Shown: one piece after another, positions 6,371-13,039 of the stretch | Numbering within the stretch: the stretch's first letter is position 1 | Layout: every line of letters starts with the position of its first letter | Assembly (NCBI GenBank): GCA_045546775.1 | Contig: JAZQDM010000128.1 | Span: 1-13,615 of the forward strand | DNA: 13,615 bases | Origin: RGIG3002 sp045546775 | GTDB taxonomy: Bacteria; Bacillota; Clostridia; Lachnospirales; Lachnospiraceae | Direction of reading: 5' to 3' | Translations under genes and position numbers: made by a program | Notes under the pieces: generated by a model | Databases searched by the model: none | What the model saw: only the letters and a program-made list of their open reading frames with translations | What the model was told of the DNA's origin: nothing

Positions 6371-7548
6371 AAGAAGCATTGGAGGATTTAAAAAAAGGAA
6401 AAATCATCATTGTTTCCGATGATGAAGACCGGGAAAATGAAGGAGATTTCATTTGTGCGGCACAGTTTGCAACGACGGAAAATGTAAACTTTATGGCAAC
6501 TCATGCAAAAGGATTAATTTGTATGCCAATGAGTAAAAAGTTGTGTGGGAAGCTTGGATTTCCGCAGATGGTTACAAACAACCAGGACAACCACGAAACA
6601 GCATTTACCGTATCGGTTGACTATGTGGAGACAACAACCGGAATTTCTGCCGCAGAAAGAAGTATGACTGCGATGAAATGTGTAGCGGATGATGCCAAGC
6701 CGGAACATTTCCGAAGACCCGGTCATATGTTTCCGCTTGTGGCAAAAGACAACGGCGTTTTTGAGCGAAGAGGCCATACGGAAGCAACGGTGGATTTGAT
6801 GGTGCTTGCCGGATTAAAGCCCTGTGGTCTGTGTTGTGAAATTATGGAAGACGACGGGACAATGATGAAAAAGCCACGTCTCATTGAACTTGCGCGAAAA
6901 TGGAATTTGAAATTTATTACCATTCAGGCTCTTTTGGAATATCGCAAGAAAAAAGATACACTTGTGGATCGCATTGCAGTAGCAAAAATGCCGACAAAAT
7001 ACGGCGATTTTCAGGCGTATGGTTATTTGAACCGCTTAAATGGAGAACATCATGTAGCACTGGTAAAAGGAGAAATTGGTGACGGAGAAAACATTCTTTG
7101 CCGCGTCCATTCGGAGTGTCTGACCGGCGATGTTTTTGGTTCTTTGCGATGTGACTGCGGTCAGCAATTTGCGGCTGCTATGAAGCAGATTGAGGAGGAA
7201 GGAAGAGGCATTCTTTTGTATATGCGCCAGGAAGGAAGAGGTATCGGGCTTTTGAACAAGTTGCGTGCTTACGAATTGCAAGAGCAGGGTATGGATACGT
7301 TGGAGGCAAATCTGGCATTAGGATTCCCGGCAGATATGCGTGAATACTACATAGGAATGCATATTTTAAAAGATTTAGGTGTGAAAACCTTACGTCTTTT
7401 GACAAACAATCCACAGAAGGTAGAAGGGCTTAGCGATTATGGGATGGAAATTGTGGAACGTGTACCGATTCAAGTGGAAGCTACGGAGCATGATTTGTTT
7501 TATTTGCAGACAAAGCATAAAAAAATGGGGCACTTTTTGTCGTATTAG
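6343..7548 (+). CDS. ribBA: Bifunctional DHBP synthase / GTP cyclohydrolase II RibBA
   Basis: RibBA supplies both precursors of the pathway: the RibB half makes 3,4-dihydroxy-2-butanone 4-phosphate from ribulose 5-phosphate, and the RibA half opens GTP. The protein has 401 residues, normal for the fusion. The RibB domain (about 1-200) has DDEDRENEGD (26-35), the HAKG loop (54-57) and RRGHTEATVDL (142-152). The RibA domain (about 205-401) has RVHSECLTGDVFGSLRCDC (254-272), whose C259, C270 and C272 are the zinc ligands, and YMRQEGRGIGL (293-303). Both active sites appear intact. AAGGAG (6329-6334) lies 8 bases before the ATG, inside ribE, so translation is coupled across a 28-base overlap. Expression follows the upstream FMN riboswitch. 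Confidence 0.97.
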   Translation: MEDFMYNLVEEALEDLKKGKIIIVSDDEDRENEGDFICAAQFATTENVNFMATHAKGLICMPMSKKLCGKLGFPQMVTNNQDNHETAFTVSVDYVETTTGISAAERSMTAMKCVADDAKPEHFRRPGHMFPLVAKDNGVFERRGHTEATVDLMVLAGLKPCGLCCEIMEDDGTMMKKPRLIELARKWNLKFITIQALLEYRKKKDTLVDRIAVAKMPTKYGDFQAYGYLNRLNGEHHVALVKGEIGDGENILCRVHSECLTGDVFGSLRCDCGQQFAAAMKQIEEEGRGILLYMRQEGRGIGLLNKLRAYELQEQGMDTLEANLALGFPADMREYYIGMHILKDLGVKTLRLLTNNPQKVEGLSDYGMEIVERVPIQVEATEHDLFYLQTKHKKMGHFLSY

Positions 7549-7595
7549 ATGAAATAAAAACAGAGCATAACAACTTAAAATCAGGAGGAATAAGA

Positions 7596-8063
7596 ATGAA
7601 AGTATATGAAGGAAATGTAGTAGCAGAAAATATGAAAGTAGGAATCGTGGCATCCCGATTTAATGAGTTTATTGTTTCAAAGCTTGTAAGCGGAGCGGTA
7701 GACGGGTTAAAACGTCACGATGTAGAGGAAAATGATATTGAGATTGCCTGGGTTCCGGGGGCTTTTGAAATACCGCTTATTGCTTCCAAAATGGCAAAAA
7801 GCGGAAAGTATGATGCAGTCATTTGTCTCGGTGCGGTTATTCGCGGTGCTACGAGCCATTATGACTATGTTTGCAGTGAAGTATCTAAAGGAATTGCAAA
7901 TGTTTCTATGAACAGTGATATCCCGGTGATGTTTGGGGTTGTAACAACAGATACAATTGAACAGGCGATTGAACGTGCCGGAACAAAAGCAGGAAACAAA
8001 GGCTACGATTGTGCACTTGGTGCAATCGAAATGGTGAATTTGATTCGTTCCATTGAAAAATAA
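7596..8063 (+). CDS. ribH: 6,7-dimethyl-8-ribityllumazine synthase
   Basis: RibH condenses the RibD-derived pyrimidine (after dephosphorylation) with the RibB product to form the lumazine used by riboflavin synthase. The 155-residue length is typical. Family motifs are RFNEFI (21-26), WVPGAFEIPL (52-61), GAVIRGATSHYDYV (79-92) with the catalytic histidine H88, FGVVTTDT (113-120), and ERAGTKAGNKG (126-136) for phosphate binding. Members usually assemble as pentamers or 60-subunit capsids that can enclose riboflavin synthase. AGGAGG (7583-7588) lies 7 bases before the ATG, and the gene begins 47 bases after ribBA. It is the last gene of the operon. The phosphatase step is not encoded here, as is usual. 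Confidence 0.97.
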   Translation: MKVYEGNVVAENMKVGIVASRFNEFIVSKLVSGAVDGLKRHDVEENDIEIAWVPGAFEIPLIASKMAKSGKYDAVICLGAVIRGATSHYDYVCSEVSKGIANVSMNSDIPVMFGVVTTDTIEQAIERAGTKAGNKGYDCALGAIEMVNLIRSIEK

Positions 8064-8094
8064 TAGAAAAAGCGATGTTTTTGCGAAATTCCAG

Positions 8095-8116
8095 TGAAAA
8101 ATCAAACGATTTTTCA
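8095..8116 (+). terminator. Possible weak terminator after ribH
   Basis: TGAAAAATC (8095-8103) pairs exactly with GATTTTTCA (8108-8116) around AAAC, 32 bases after the ribH stop. The stem is AT-rich and its T residues lie inside the 3' arm instead of after it, so it would be inefficient. If it fails, riboflavin operon transcripts would run through the 6S RNA gene to the terminator at 8352-8378. Confidence 0.4.
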
Positions 8117-8126
8117 GAAAATATAC

Positions 8127-8155
8127 TTGTAAAGTGCAAGCAAAATGGTTATAAT
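8127..8155 (+). promoter_or_regulatory. Promoter of the 6S RNA gene
   Basis: TTGTAA (8127-8132), a 17-base spacer and a perfect TATAAT (8150-8155) predict a start near 8162. That is two bases before the 5' strand of the RNA's closing stem. The exact match between promoter and RNA end supports an independent small-RNA gene. Confidence 0.85.
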
Positions 8156-8161
8156 ATAAGT

Positions 8162-8338
8162 AACCTGAAATGTTCGATAATTCTTGTTGTTTTGAACCTA
8201 CAGTTACTTTAAACGGGATTCCTACATTGCCATGTAGATGTCAGGCCTTCATTGCGCAGAGGAAGACAGAAGGATGGTTGCGGTTACCCACCTAGCATAT
8301 GCTAGGAGTCAAAAGACAGGAGTCGGCATTTTGGGACA
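8162..8338 (+). ncRNA. ssrS: 6S RNA
   Basis: 6S RNA binds the housekeeping RNA polymerase holoenzyme by mimicking an open promoter and down-tunes transcription in stationary phase. The 5' end reads CCTGAAATGTTCGATAA and the 3' end GGAGTCGGCATTTTGGGACA, close to the well-known 6S ends (GAGATGTTCG and CGGCATCTCGGAGA in E. coli). CCTGAAATG (8164-8172) pairs with CATTTTGGG (8327-8335), two of the nine pairs being G-U, to form the closing stem. The roughly 177-base length fits the family. Within it, CTACAT/ATGTAG (8222-8237) and the perfect palindrome CCTAGCATATGCTAGG (8291-8306) can form local hairpins, the latter where a small helix in the 3' side of the central bubble is often seen. It has its own promoter and terminator. 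Ends are estimates; the mature 3' end is probably trimmed. Confidence 0.9.
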
Positions 8339-8351
8339 ATACAAAAGATAT

Positions 8352-8378
8352 AAAAAGCAGCCTTGTGGCTGCTTTTTT
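8352..8378 (+). terminator. Intrinsic terminator of the 6S RNA gene
   Basis: GCAGCC (8357-8362) pairs with GGCTGC (8367-8372) around TTGT, extended by five A before and six T after. It lies 17 bases past the closing stem of the 6S RNA. It may also stop read-through from the riboflavin operon. Confidence 0.92.
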
Positions 8379-8382
8379 GGTA

Positions 8383-8413
8383 TTGGAAACATGGTACAAG
8401 CATACATTATAAT
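8383..8413 (+). promoter_or_regulatory. Weak candidate promoter for the SpoIID-like gene
   Basis: A perfect TATAAT (8408-8413) lies 29 bases before ATG 8443. The best -35 match is TTGGAA (8383-8388), at a long 19-base spacing. A promoter is expected here because the terminator at 8352-8378 separates this gene from upstream transcription. The sigma factor is uncertain. Confidence 0.45.
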
Positions 8414-8442
8414 AGAACTTCTGACAGGAGGCATAAAAGTCT

Positions 8443-10785
8443 ATGAACAAAGAACAACGAATTCATTTTAAAGCGATAGTTATTCTCGTTGGAAGTATTG
8501 TGTTATTGTTGCTTGCTATCATGCAACTTAAAAATTTGACGGGAAATGTTCAAAAGGAAGGGCAATATATGCCGTTATATCAAGTGGAGTTATTGGTGGA
8601 AACGGTAGAACCCGGGACGTTATCTAAATTGGAATTATTTCAAAATTTAGAAGAACTGTTTTTGCAACGTCCAAAGGAAGAGATTTTTTTGACATATGAG
8701 CAGTATTTGCAACTATATCAGGCATTGCAAGGAGCGGAGAAAGGTTATCCGCTTTTTGAACAAGAGTATAGTCCGGAACACTTTGTGACAAGAGAAGATT
8801 TCGAGGCATGGTATGAGCTTTTTTTGCGGGACTACGATGAAGAGAAGAACATGACGGTGTTAACGACTACTGTAATAGGCGATAAAAGTAATTGCGCATA
8901 TTACAATGGTGCACTTTTTGAGGAGGTTCATGTCTTAACGACAGAAGGTGTTTTTGAGGTGGCGGATGAGGCAATCAAGAAAACCAAATTTCAGACAGCC
9001 CAACATTATTGTTACAAGGGGAAGCTTATTACGGTAAAGCATACATTGGATGAACCGTTCGAAATGCACAATATATGGATTGTGGAAACCGGAAGTAATG
9101 CAGGAATCCGCTTCTTCTTAAATGATTGTGAAGTGACAATACCACCGGAACAGGTAGATGCCGGCGTGGAAAAAAATGTGATGCGGGAGCAAATTGCCGA
9201 TTTGTCATTTGAAAATGGAATGCTGGTTTATGGTGTTTCCAAAACTGAAAAAGTAAATGGAAAAATTATGAGTCTGAAAGAAGATTCGATAGAAATTGCA
9301 GGACACGGTACGTTTTCTTTGGCAGATGAATTCAAGGTATACCAATTGTACGGAACGCTGCAAGAAAAGCAAAAAAGCGATTTGATTATCGGATATGATT
9401 TTACGGATTTTGTAATGGAGGATGGGAAAGTTTGCGCAGCGCTTGTTGTGAAAGAAGAAACGATGCAACATATTCGTGTGTTGTTAAAAGATTCCGGCTT
9501 TGCGGGATATGTCCATGATACGGTAAAAGTAACTTGCGATACGGATTTTACGGTGTCTTATCTAGACCATGGAGCAGAAAAAACGGAACAATATAAGACA
9601 GGTGAAAGCGTGGAGTTTACGCCGGATAGCGCTTGTTTTTCAGAAGGCCGGGTGGTGATTTCACCAGATGTACTATCCGGGAAAGTGCAATTGCAACACA
9701 TGACAAGGAGTCAGGGAGTTCCGCAATATCGCGGAACGATAGAATTGACAAGTGACGAAGGAAATATATATATCGTCAATGAAGTATTGCTGGAAGAATA
9801 CTTATATTCGGTTGTCCCTAGTGAAATGCCTGCATCTTATCCGATAGAAGCATTGAAAGCACAAGCGGTGTGTGCCCGCACGTATGCGTACGGTAAAATG
9901 CTGCATACACCACTTGCCTGGTACGGAGCTCATGTGGATGACAGCACTTCGTATCAAGTGTACAACAACATTGCTGAAAAAAGCGAAACAACAAAGGCGG
10001 TCAAGGAGACAACGGGGAAATTGCTTGCTTACGGAGAGGAACTGGTCGGAGCATATTATTATTCTACATCCTGTGGATTTGGGACCACGGCGGAGGTGTG
10101 GAAAGGCGGTGCCGGAGAGATTGCATATTTGCAAGCAAAGCCGATAGGAATGGCGTCCACTGATTATTCTCCGCAAGAGTTGTCGGAGGAAGAAAACTTT
10201 TTGCAATTTATTACAACGGATTTGGAAGGAAATTTTGAAAGTGAAGAAAGCTGGTATCGGTGGACGTATCAAGTGGAATCTGTGGACTGTTCTGCCCTGG
10301 AAGAACGTATTCAAAGTCGCTATAATGCGAATCCGGATTTGATTCTTACTCAAAATGATGCAGGAGAGTACGAGAGAAACGAACCGGAAAAACTTGGTGA
10401 ATTGCAGGATATTTATGTGGAAAAGCGTTTGCCGGGAGGAGCGGTTGATGAACTTATTCTTGTTTTTGAAAAGGCGACGATGAAAGTAATCAGTGAGTAT
10501 AATGTGCGTTATATTTTGAACAATGGGAAGGCAGAAGTGGTACGAAAAGACGGAAGCAGCGTTGCATCACCAACCCTTTTGCCCAGTGGTTTTTTTGCTA
10601 TTTCTGTACAAAAGGACGGTGCTGTTACCGGATACCACTTGACCGGTGGCGGTTACGGACATGGCGTCGGAATGTCACAAAACGGTGCAAAGCAAATGGC
10701 GAAAGCGGGCTGCACGTATGAAGATATATTGACATTCTTTTATGACGGAAGTCGTGTTTTCTCAACAAACGAAAATGGGGAGTGA
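8443..10785 (+). CDS. Membrane-anchored SpoIID/LytB-domain protein with long unrecognised N-terminal region
   Basis: SpoIID-family domains are lytic transglycosylases that cut peptidoglycan stripped of its stem peptides; SpoIID itself acts in engulfment during sporulation and LytB is an amidase enhancer. The protein has 780 residues, about twice a typical SpoIID. Residues 11-28 form one hydrophobic span after a short basic N-terminus, so the rest is probably outside the membrane. Residues 40-400 match no family I recognise and look mostly like small beta domains. The SpoIID domain begins near 428 and has NEVLLEEYLYSVVPSEMP (446-463), where E461 corresponds to the catalytic glutamate, then ALKAQAVCARTYAYG (470-484), STSCGFGTTAEVW (541-553), and at the end GGGYGHGVGMSQNGA (735-749) and FFYDGS. 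A 100-residue insert-like stretch lies near 575-690. ACAGGAGG (8424-8431) precedes the ATG by 11 bases. The stop overlaps the start region of the next gene. Whether it acts in sporulation or vegetative wall turnover is unknown. Confidence 0.85.
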   Translation: MNKEQRIHFKAIVILVGSIVLLLLAIMQLKNLTGNVQKEGQYMPLYQVELLVETVEPGTLSKLELFQNLEELFLQRPKEEIFLTYEQYLQLYQALQGAEKGYPLFEQEYSPEHFVTREDFEAWYELFLRDYDEEKNMTVLTTTVIGDKSNCAYYNGALFEEVHVLTTEGVFEVADEAIKKTKFQTAQHYCYKGKLITVKHTLDEPFEMHNIWIVETGSNAGIRFFLNDCEVTIPPEQVDAGVEKNVMREQIADLSFENGMLVYGVSKTEKVNGKIMSLKEDSIEIAGHGTFSLADEFKVYQLYGTLQEKQKSDLIIGYDFTDFVMEDGKVCAALVVKEETMQHIRVLLKDSGFAGYVHDTVKVTCDTDFTVSYLDHGAEKTEQYKTGESVEFTPDSACFSEGRVVISPDVLSGKVQLQHMTRSQGVPQYRGTIELTSDEGNIYIVNEVLLEEYLYSVVPSEMPASYPIEALKAQAVCARTYAYGKMLHTPLAWYGAHVDDSTSYQVYNNIAEKSETTKAVKETTGKLLAYGEELVGAYYYSTSCGFGTTAEVWKGGAGEIAYLQAKPIGMASTDYSPQELSEEENFLQFITTDLEGNFESEESWYRWTYQVESVDCSALEERIQSRYNANPDLILTQNDAGEYERNEPEKLGELQDIYVEKRLPGGAVDELILVFEKATMKVISEYNVRYILNNGKAEVVRKDGSSVASPTLLPSGFFAISVQKDGAVTGYHLTGGGYGHGVGMSQNGAKQMAKAGCTYEDILTFFYDGSRVFSTNENGE

Positions 10786-10787
10786 TG

Positions 10788-11633
10788 ATGAAACAAATGA
10801 TTTACAATACGATAGTACGGTTTAGAAAATTTGGAAAAAGTCTTTCGAAAGAAAATATTAGTGCTTATGCAGCCAGTGCGGCCTTCTTTTTGTTTGTGTC
10901 GCTTATTCCGCTGTTTGCCCTTATCTGTGCAGTACTGCCGTACACACCGGTTACGAAAGAAATGATGCTTACCGTAACAACCAATCATATACCGGAAATT
11001 ATACGTCCTCTTGTACAAAGTATGATAGGAGATGTATATATGCGGAATGCAGGCGTTCTTTCCGTTGCCGCATTGGGAACGCTTTGGACGGCAGGGAAAG
11101 GTGTTCTAGCCCTTATCCGGGGACTAAATGCTATCCACGATGTGGAAGAAAATCGCAACTATTTTGTACTTCGGGTGGTTGCCTGTTTTTACACGGTTAT
11201 TATGATTTTTGGAACCATATGTTGTTTGAGTTTGATGGTTTTTGGGAATTCGATTATACAAGCATTTTCTCAAGCATTGCCCACTTTGAACATCGTAGGC
11301 GGGTTTGTGGTCCGGTTCCGCTTTGTGCTATCGTGGGCTGTGTTGACACTCATTTTTACACTGCTATACACGTATATACCAAATAAAAAAATGCATTTTA
11401 TGGAGCAGATGACAGGCGGTATGTTTGCTGCCATTGCGTGGAGTTTATTTTCCTGGTGCTTTTCTTTGTATGTAGATACGTATAAAGGGCTTGGCGTATT
11501 TGGCACATACGGAAGTCTGACTACAATTGTCATTGCAATGCTCTATCTTTACTTTTGTATGTATATTTTTATGCTCGGTGCACATATCAACCATTATTTC
11601 GTAGAAAGGCGTGACAGGCGTGAAAAAGTTTAA
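10788..11633 (+). CDS. YihY/BrkB-family inner-membrane protein
   Basis: This is a polytopic membrane protein of the YihY/virulence factor BrkB family, whose members were once called ribonuclease BN; their molecular function is not established. From ATG 10788 it has 281 residues, normal for the family. Family features are SAYAASAAFFLFVSLIPL near 25-42, LWTAGKGVLALIRGLN (99-114), and YGSLTTIVIAMLYLYFCMYI (241-260) followed by LGAHIN. About six hydrophobic spans are visible, near 28-52, 88-110, 128-152, 172-196, 206-228 and 243-266. Starts GTG 10782, ATG 10785 and ATG 10788 are all in frame; 10788 is favoured because GGGGAG (10777-10782) is 5 bases away. The gene abuts the SpoIID-like gene, whose TGA ends at 10785, so the two are probably co-translated and may share a role at the cell envelope. 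Confidence 0.9.
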   Translation: MKQMIYNTIVRFRKFGKSLSKENISAYAASAAFFLFVSLIPLFALICAVLPYTPVTKEMMLTVTTNHIPEIIRPLVQSMIGDVYMRNAGVLSVAALGTLWTAGKGVLALIRGLNAIHDVEENRNYFVLRVVACFYTVIMIFGTICCLSLMVFGNSIIQAFSQALPTLNIVGGFVVRFRFVLSWAVLTLIFTLLYTYIPNKKMHFMEQMTGGMFAAIAWSLFSWCFSLYVDTYKGLGVFGTYGSLTTIVIAMLYLYFCMYIFMLGAHINHYFVERRDRREKV

Positions 11634-11662
11634 TAAAGCTTGACAAGCACGCGATTTTTCAC
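11620..11662 (+). repeat. Nested inverted repeats spanning the YihY-gene stop and the next promoter
   Basis: GTGAAAAA (11620-11627) is matched by TTTTTCAC (11655-11662). Inside lies a second inverted repeat, GCTTG-A-CAAGC (11638-11648), which contains the -35 box of the T-box promoter. In RNA the outer pair could act as a weak terminator for the YihY gene. In DNA the inner repeat could be a protein-binding site. Neither role is shown; the loop sizes are unfavourable for a strong RNA hairpin. Confidence 0.45.
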
Positions 11663-11668
11663 TAAAAT
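11640..11668 (+). promoter_or_regulatory. Promoter of the T-box leader
   Basis: A perfect TTGACA (11640-11645) is followed after 17 bases by TAAAAT (11663-11668), predicting a start near 11675. It begins only seven bases after the YihY-family gene's stop. No better promoter is visible before pheS. Confidence 0.85.
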
Positions 11669-11674
11669 GAGTAA

Positions 11675-11910
11675 TTAGTGAAGAGAAAGGCATAGAAGGT
11701 GTCTAGTAGAAAATCATTTTCTTCCAGAGAGAGGAGGCCGCCGGCTGTAAGCTTCCTTAAGTTCAGATGATGTTCGAATTTCCCACCGGAGCTGCTTAGA
11801 TGAATGTAAGTATTTTTGTGAAACTTAGTAGTTTAAGACGTAAACAGCACGTTACGCTGAAGAGTGCCTGACGTAAGTCAGGAAGTTGGGTGGTACCGCG
11901 GAAATTTCGT
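11675..11910 (+). promoter_or_regulatory. T-box leader, phenylalanine specificity
   Basis: The T-box sequence GGGTGGTACCGCGG lies at 11888-11901 and is followed by the usual TTTCGTCCC. Stem I is recognisable from GGTG (11698-11701), AGTA (11705-11708), ATCAT (11713-11717), AGAGAGAGG, the apical GGCTGTAAG, then ATGAT (11767-11771) and CACC (11784-11787). GGTG/CACC and ATCAT/ATGAT pair on either side of the specifier loop. The 3' side of that loop, 11772-11783, contains GAA followed by TTTC. The candidate specifier, TTT (11779-11781) or TTC (11780-11782), is phenylalanine in either register, matching pheS downstream. CCTGAC/GTCAGG (11867-11882) forms stem III. T-box leaders bind uncharged cognate tRNA and then permit transcription. 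The exact specifier register was not resolved. Confidence 0.95.
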
Positions 11911-11938
11911 CCCTTGCATTTGTGCAAGGGATTTTTTT
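11911..11938 (+). terminator. T-box terminator
   Basis: CCCTTGCA (11911-11918) pairs with TGCAAGGG (11923-11930) around TTTG, followed by A and seven T (11932-11938). In the T-box scheme the CGTCCC segment at its 5' edge is instead held in the antiterminator when uncharged tRNA is bound. It lies before the LRR gene, so that gene and pheS are both under control. Confidence 0.92.
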
Positions 11939-11994
11939 ATTTTGCAAGCAAACCTATTGTGAAACGTGTGGGTGCGAGCGTGGAAGGAGAAAGC

Positions 11995-12990
11995 GTGAAT
12001 AAGTTTTTAAAAAAGAAATTATTGCTGTGGTTTGTTGTTGTATGTTTGTGTAGTGCAGCGTTGAGCATATGGATGTTGCGTTCCCAATTGGCCAAACTTG
12101 TTTCCGTAAAGTTTGAAGATGCCAAAATGGAGGAAACAATAAGAAAAATCATTCGTGTTAAGGACAACGAAGTTTTGTCGAAAGAAGAGTTAGAAGACGT
12201 AGAGTGGATTAACATTGGTTATACGCAGTTATATGACACGTTGTCAGATATTAAAAAATGTAATGAAATAGATGACTTGGTGATTGGTGACCCGAATTTT
12301 GCGGTGTGTTCATATCCGTACGATTATTTGTTAAATCCAAAAACTATGACGCCGGAAAGTCCGGAGAGAGTAGAGCAGATACAGGCAGAGCTAAAAGAGA
12401 TTTTGGATAATAACCAACAGGATATGACGCTTCGTATTAACAACGAGGATGAATTGCTGCCACTTACCGACATGTATTTCGTAAAAGATGCAACGCATCT
12501 GACCGGTCTTACCTTGGAAAATTATCATAATATTGATTTTAGTGCAATCTATGAAAATTCCCATATTACGTATTTGAGAATGACGGATTGCAGCGTGGAT
12601 GATTTGCAGAACGTGGAACAGATGCAGAATTTGACTACGCTATCTTTTTCGCATACGACAGGAGATTTTTCGACGGTTTCAAACTGTGAGAATCTAGAGC
12701 GCCTTTCGCTGGAATATTGCGATTTGTCTGAGGTTGGTGATTTGTCGGGGTTAGAAAATCTCATTTCTGTCTCGCTCAATGGAAGCGATGGGTTGGACAT
12801 GGAGAAATTGGGAGAAATGGCAAATGTAAAAGTTTTAGATTTGGAGTATACGGACATTGCGGATGTGGATGAGTTGATAAAAATGAAAAATCTGGAGTTA
12901 CTTTACATTAAAGGAACGCCTTTGGCGGAAAATCCGCAAGAGCTGAGAAGACTGTGGGAAGCCCTTCCGGAGATTGATATAGATTTGTAG
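11995..12990 (+). CDS. Membrane-anchored leucine-rich-repeat protein, function unknown
   Basis: I recognise the architecture but no specific family. From GTG 11995 the protein has 331 residues. A basic start (MNKFLKKK) and a hydrophobic stretch at about 9-27 look like a signal anchor, placing the rest outside the membrane. Residues 38-75 (VKFEDAKMEETIRKII, then LSKEELEDVEWINI) resemble the helical cap that begins many internalin-like LRR domains. About seven repeats of 20-22 residues follow from 168 to 310, for example ENLERLSLEYCDLSEVGDL and ANVKVLDLEYTDIADVDEL. No LPXTG or C-terminal anchor is present. AAGGAG (11984-11989) is 5 bases before the GTG; the frame stays open upstream but runs through the T-box. 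The gene lies between the phenylalanine T-box and pheS, which starts 49 bases after its stop. LRR domains usually bind proteins; a partner cannot be named. Confidence 0.75.
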   Translation: MNKFLKKKLLLWFVVVCLCSAALSIWMLRSQLAKLVSVKFEDAKMEETIRKIIRVKDNEVLSKEELEDVEWINIGYTQLYDTLSDIKKCNEIDDLVIGDPNFAVCSYPYDYLLNPKTMTPESPERVEQIQAELKEILDNNQQDMTLRINNEDELLPLTDMYFVKDATHLTGLTLENYHNIDFSAIYENSHITYLRMTDCSVDDLQNVEQMQNLTTLSFSHTTGDFSTVSNCENLERLSLEYCDLSEVGDLSGLENLISVSLNGSDGLDMEKLGEMANVKVLDLEYTDIADVDELIKMKNLELLYIKGTPLAENPQELRRLWEALPEIDIDL

Positions 12991-13039
12991 GAAAAATTGT
13001 GAATAATAAAAAAATGATTGCATAATGGAGGAAATAAAA

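Noticed and set aside
8238..8471. A 77-codon + strand frame inside the 6S RNA region
   Set aside because: It runs through the 6S RNA and its terminator hairpin, has no ribosome binding site, and overlaps the SpoIID-like gene's start in another frame.
11890..11994. Upstream extension of the LRR gene through the T-box
   Set aside because: The translated extension comes from the T-box sequence and terminator. GTG 11995 has an AAGGAG and gives a proper signal-anchor N-terminus.
12997..13026. Possible promoter TTGTGA and CATAAT with an 18-base spacer just before pheS
   Set aside because: Neither box is near consensus. Transcription would start at about 13033, after the pheS ribosome binding site at 13027-13031, leaving an mRNA without it.
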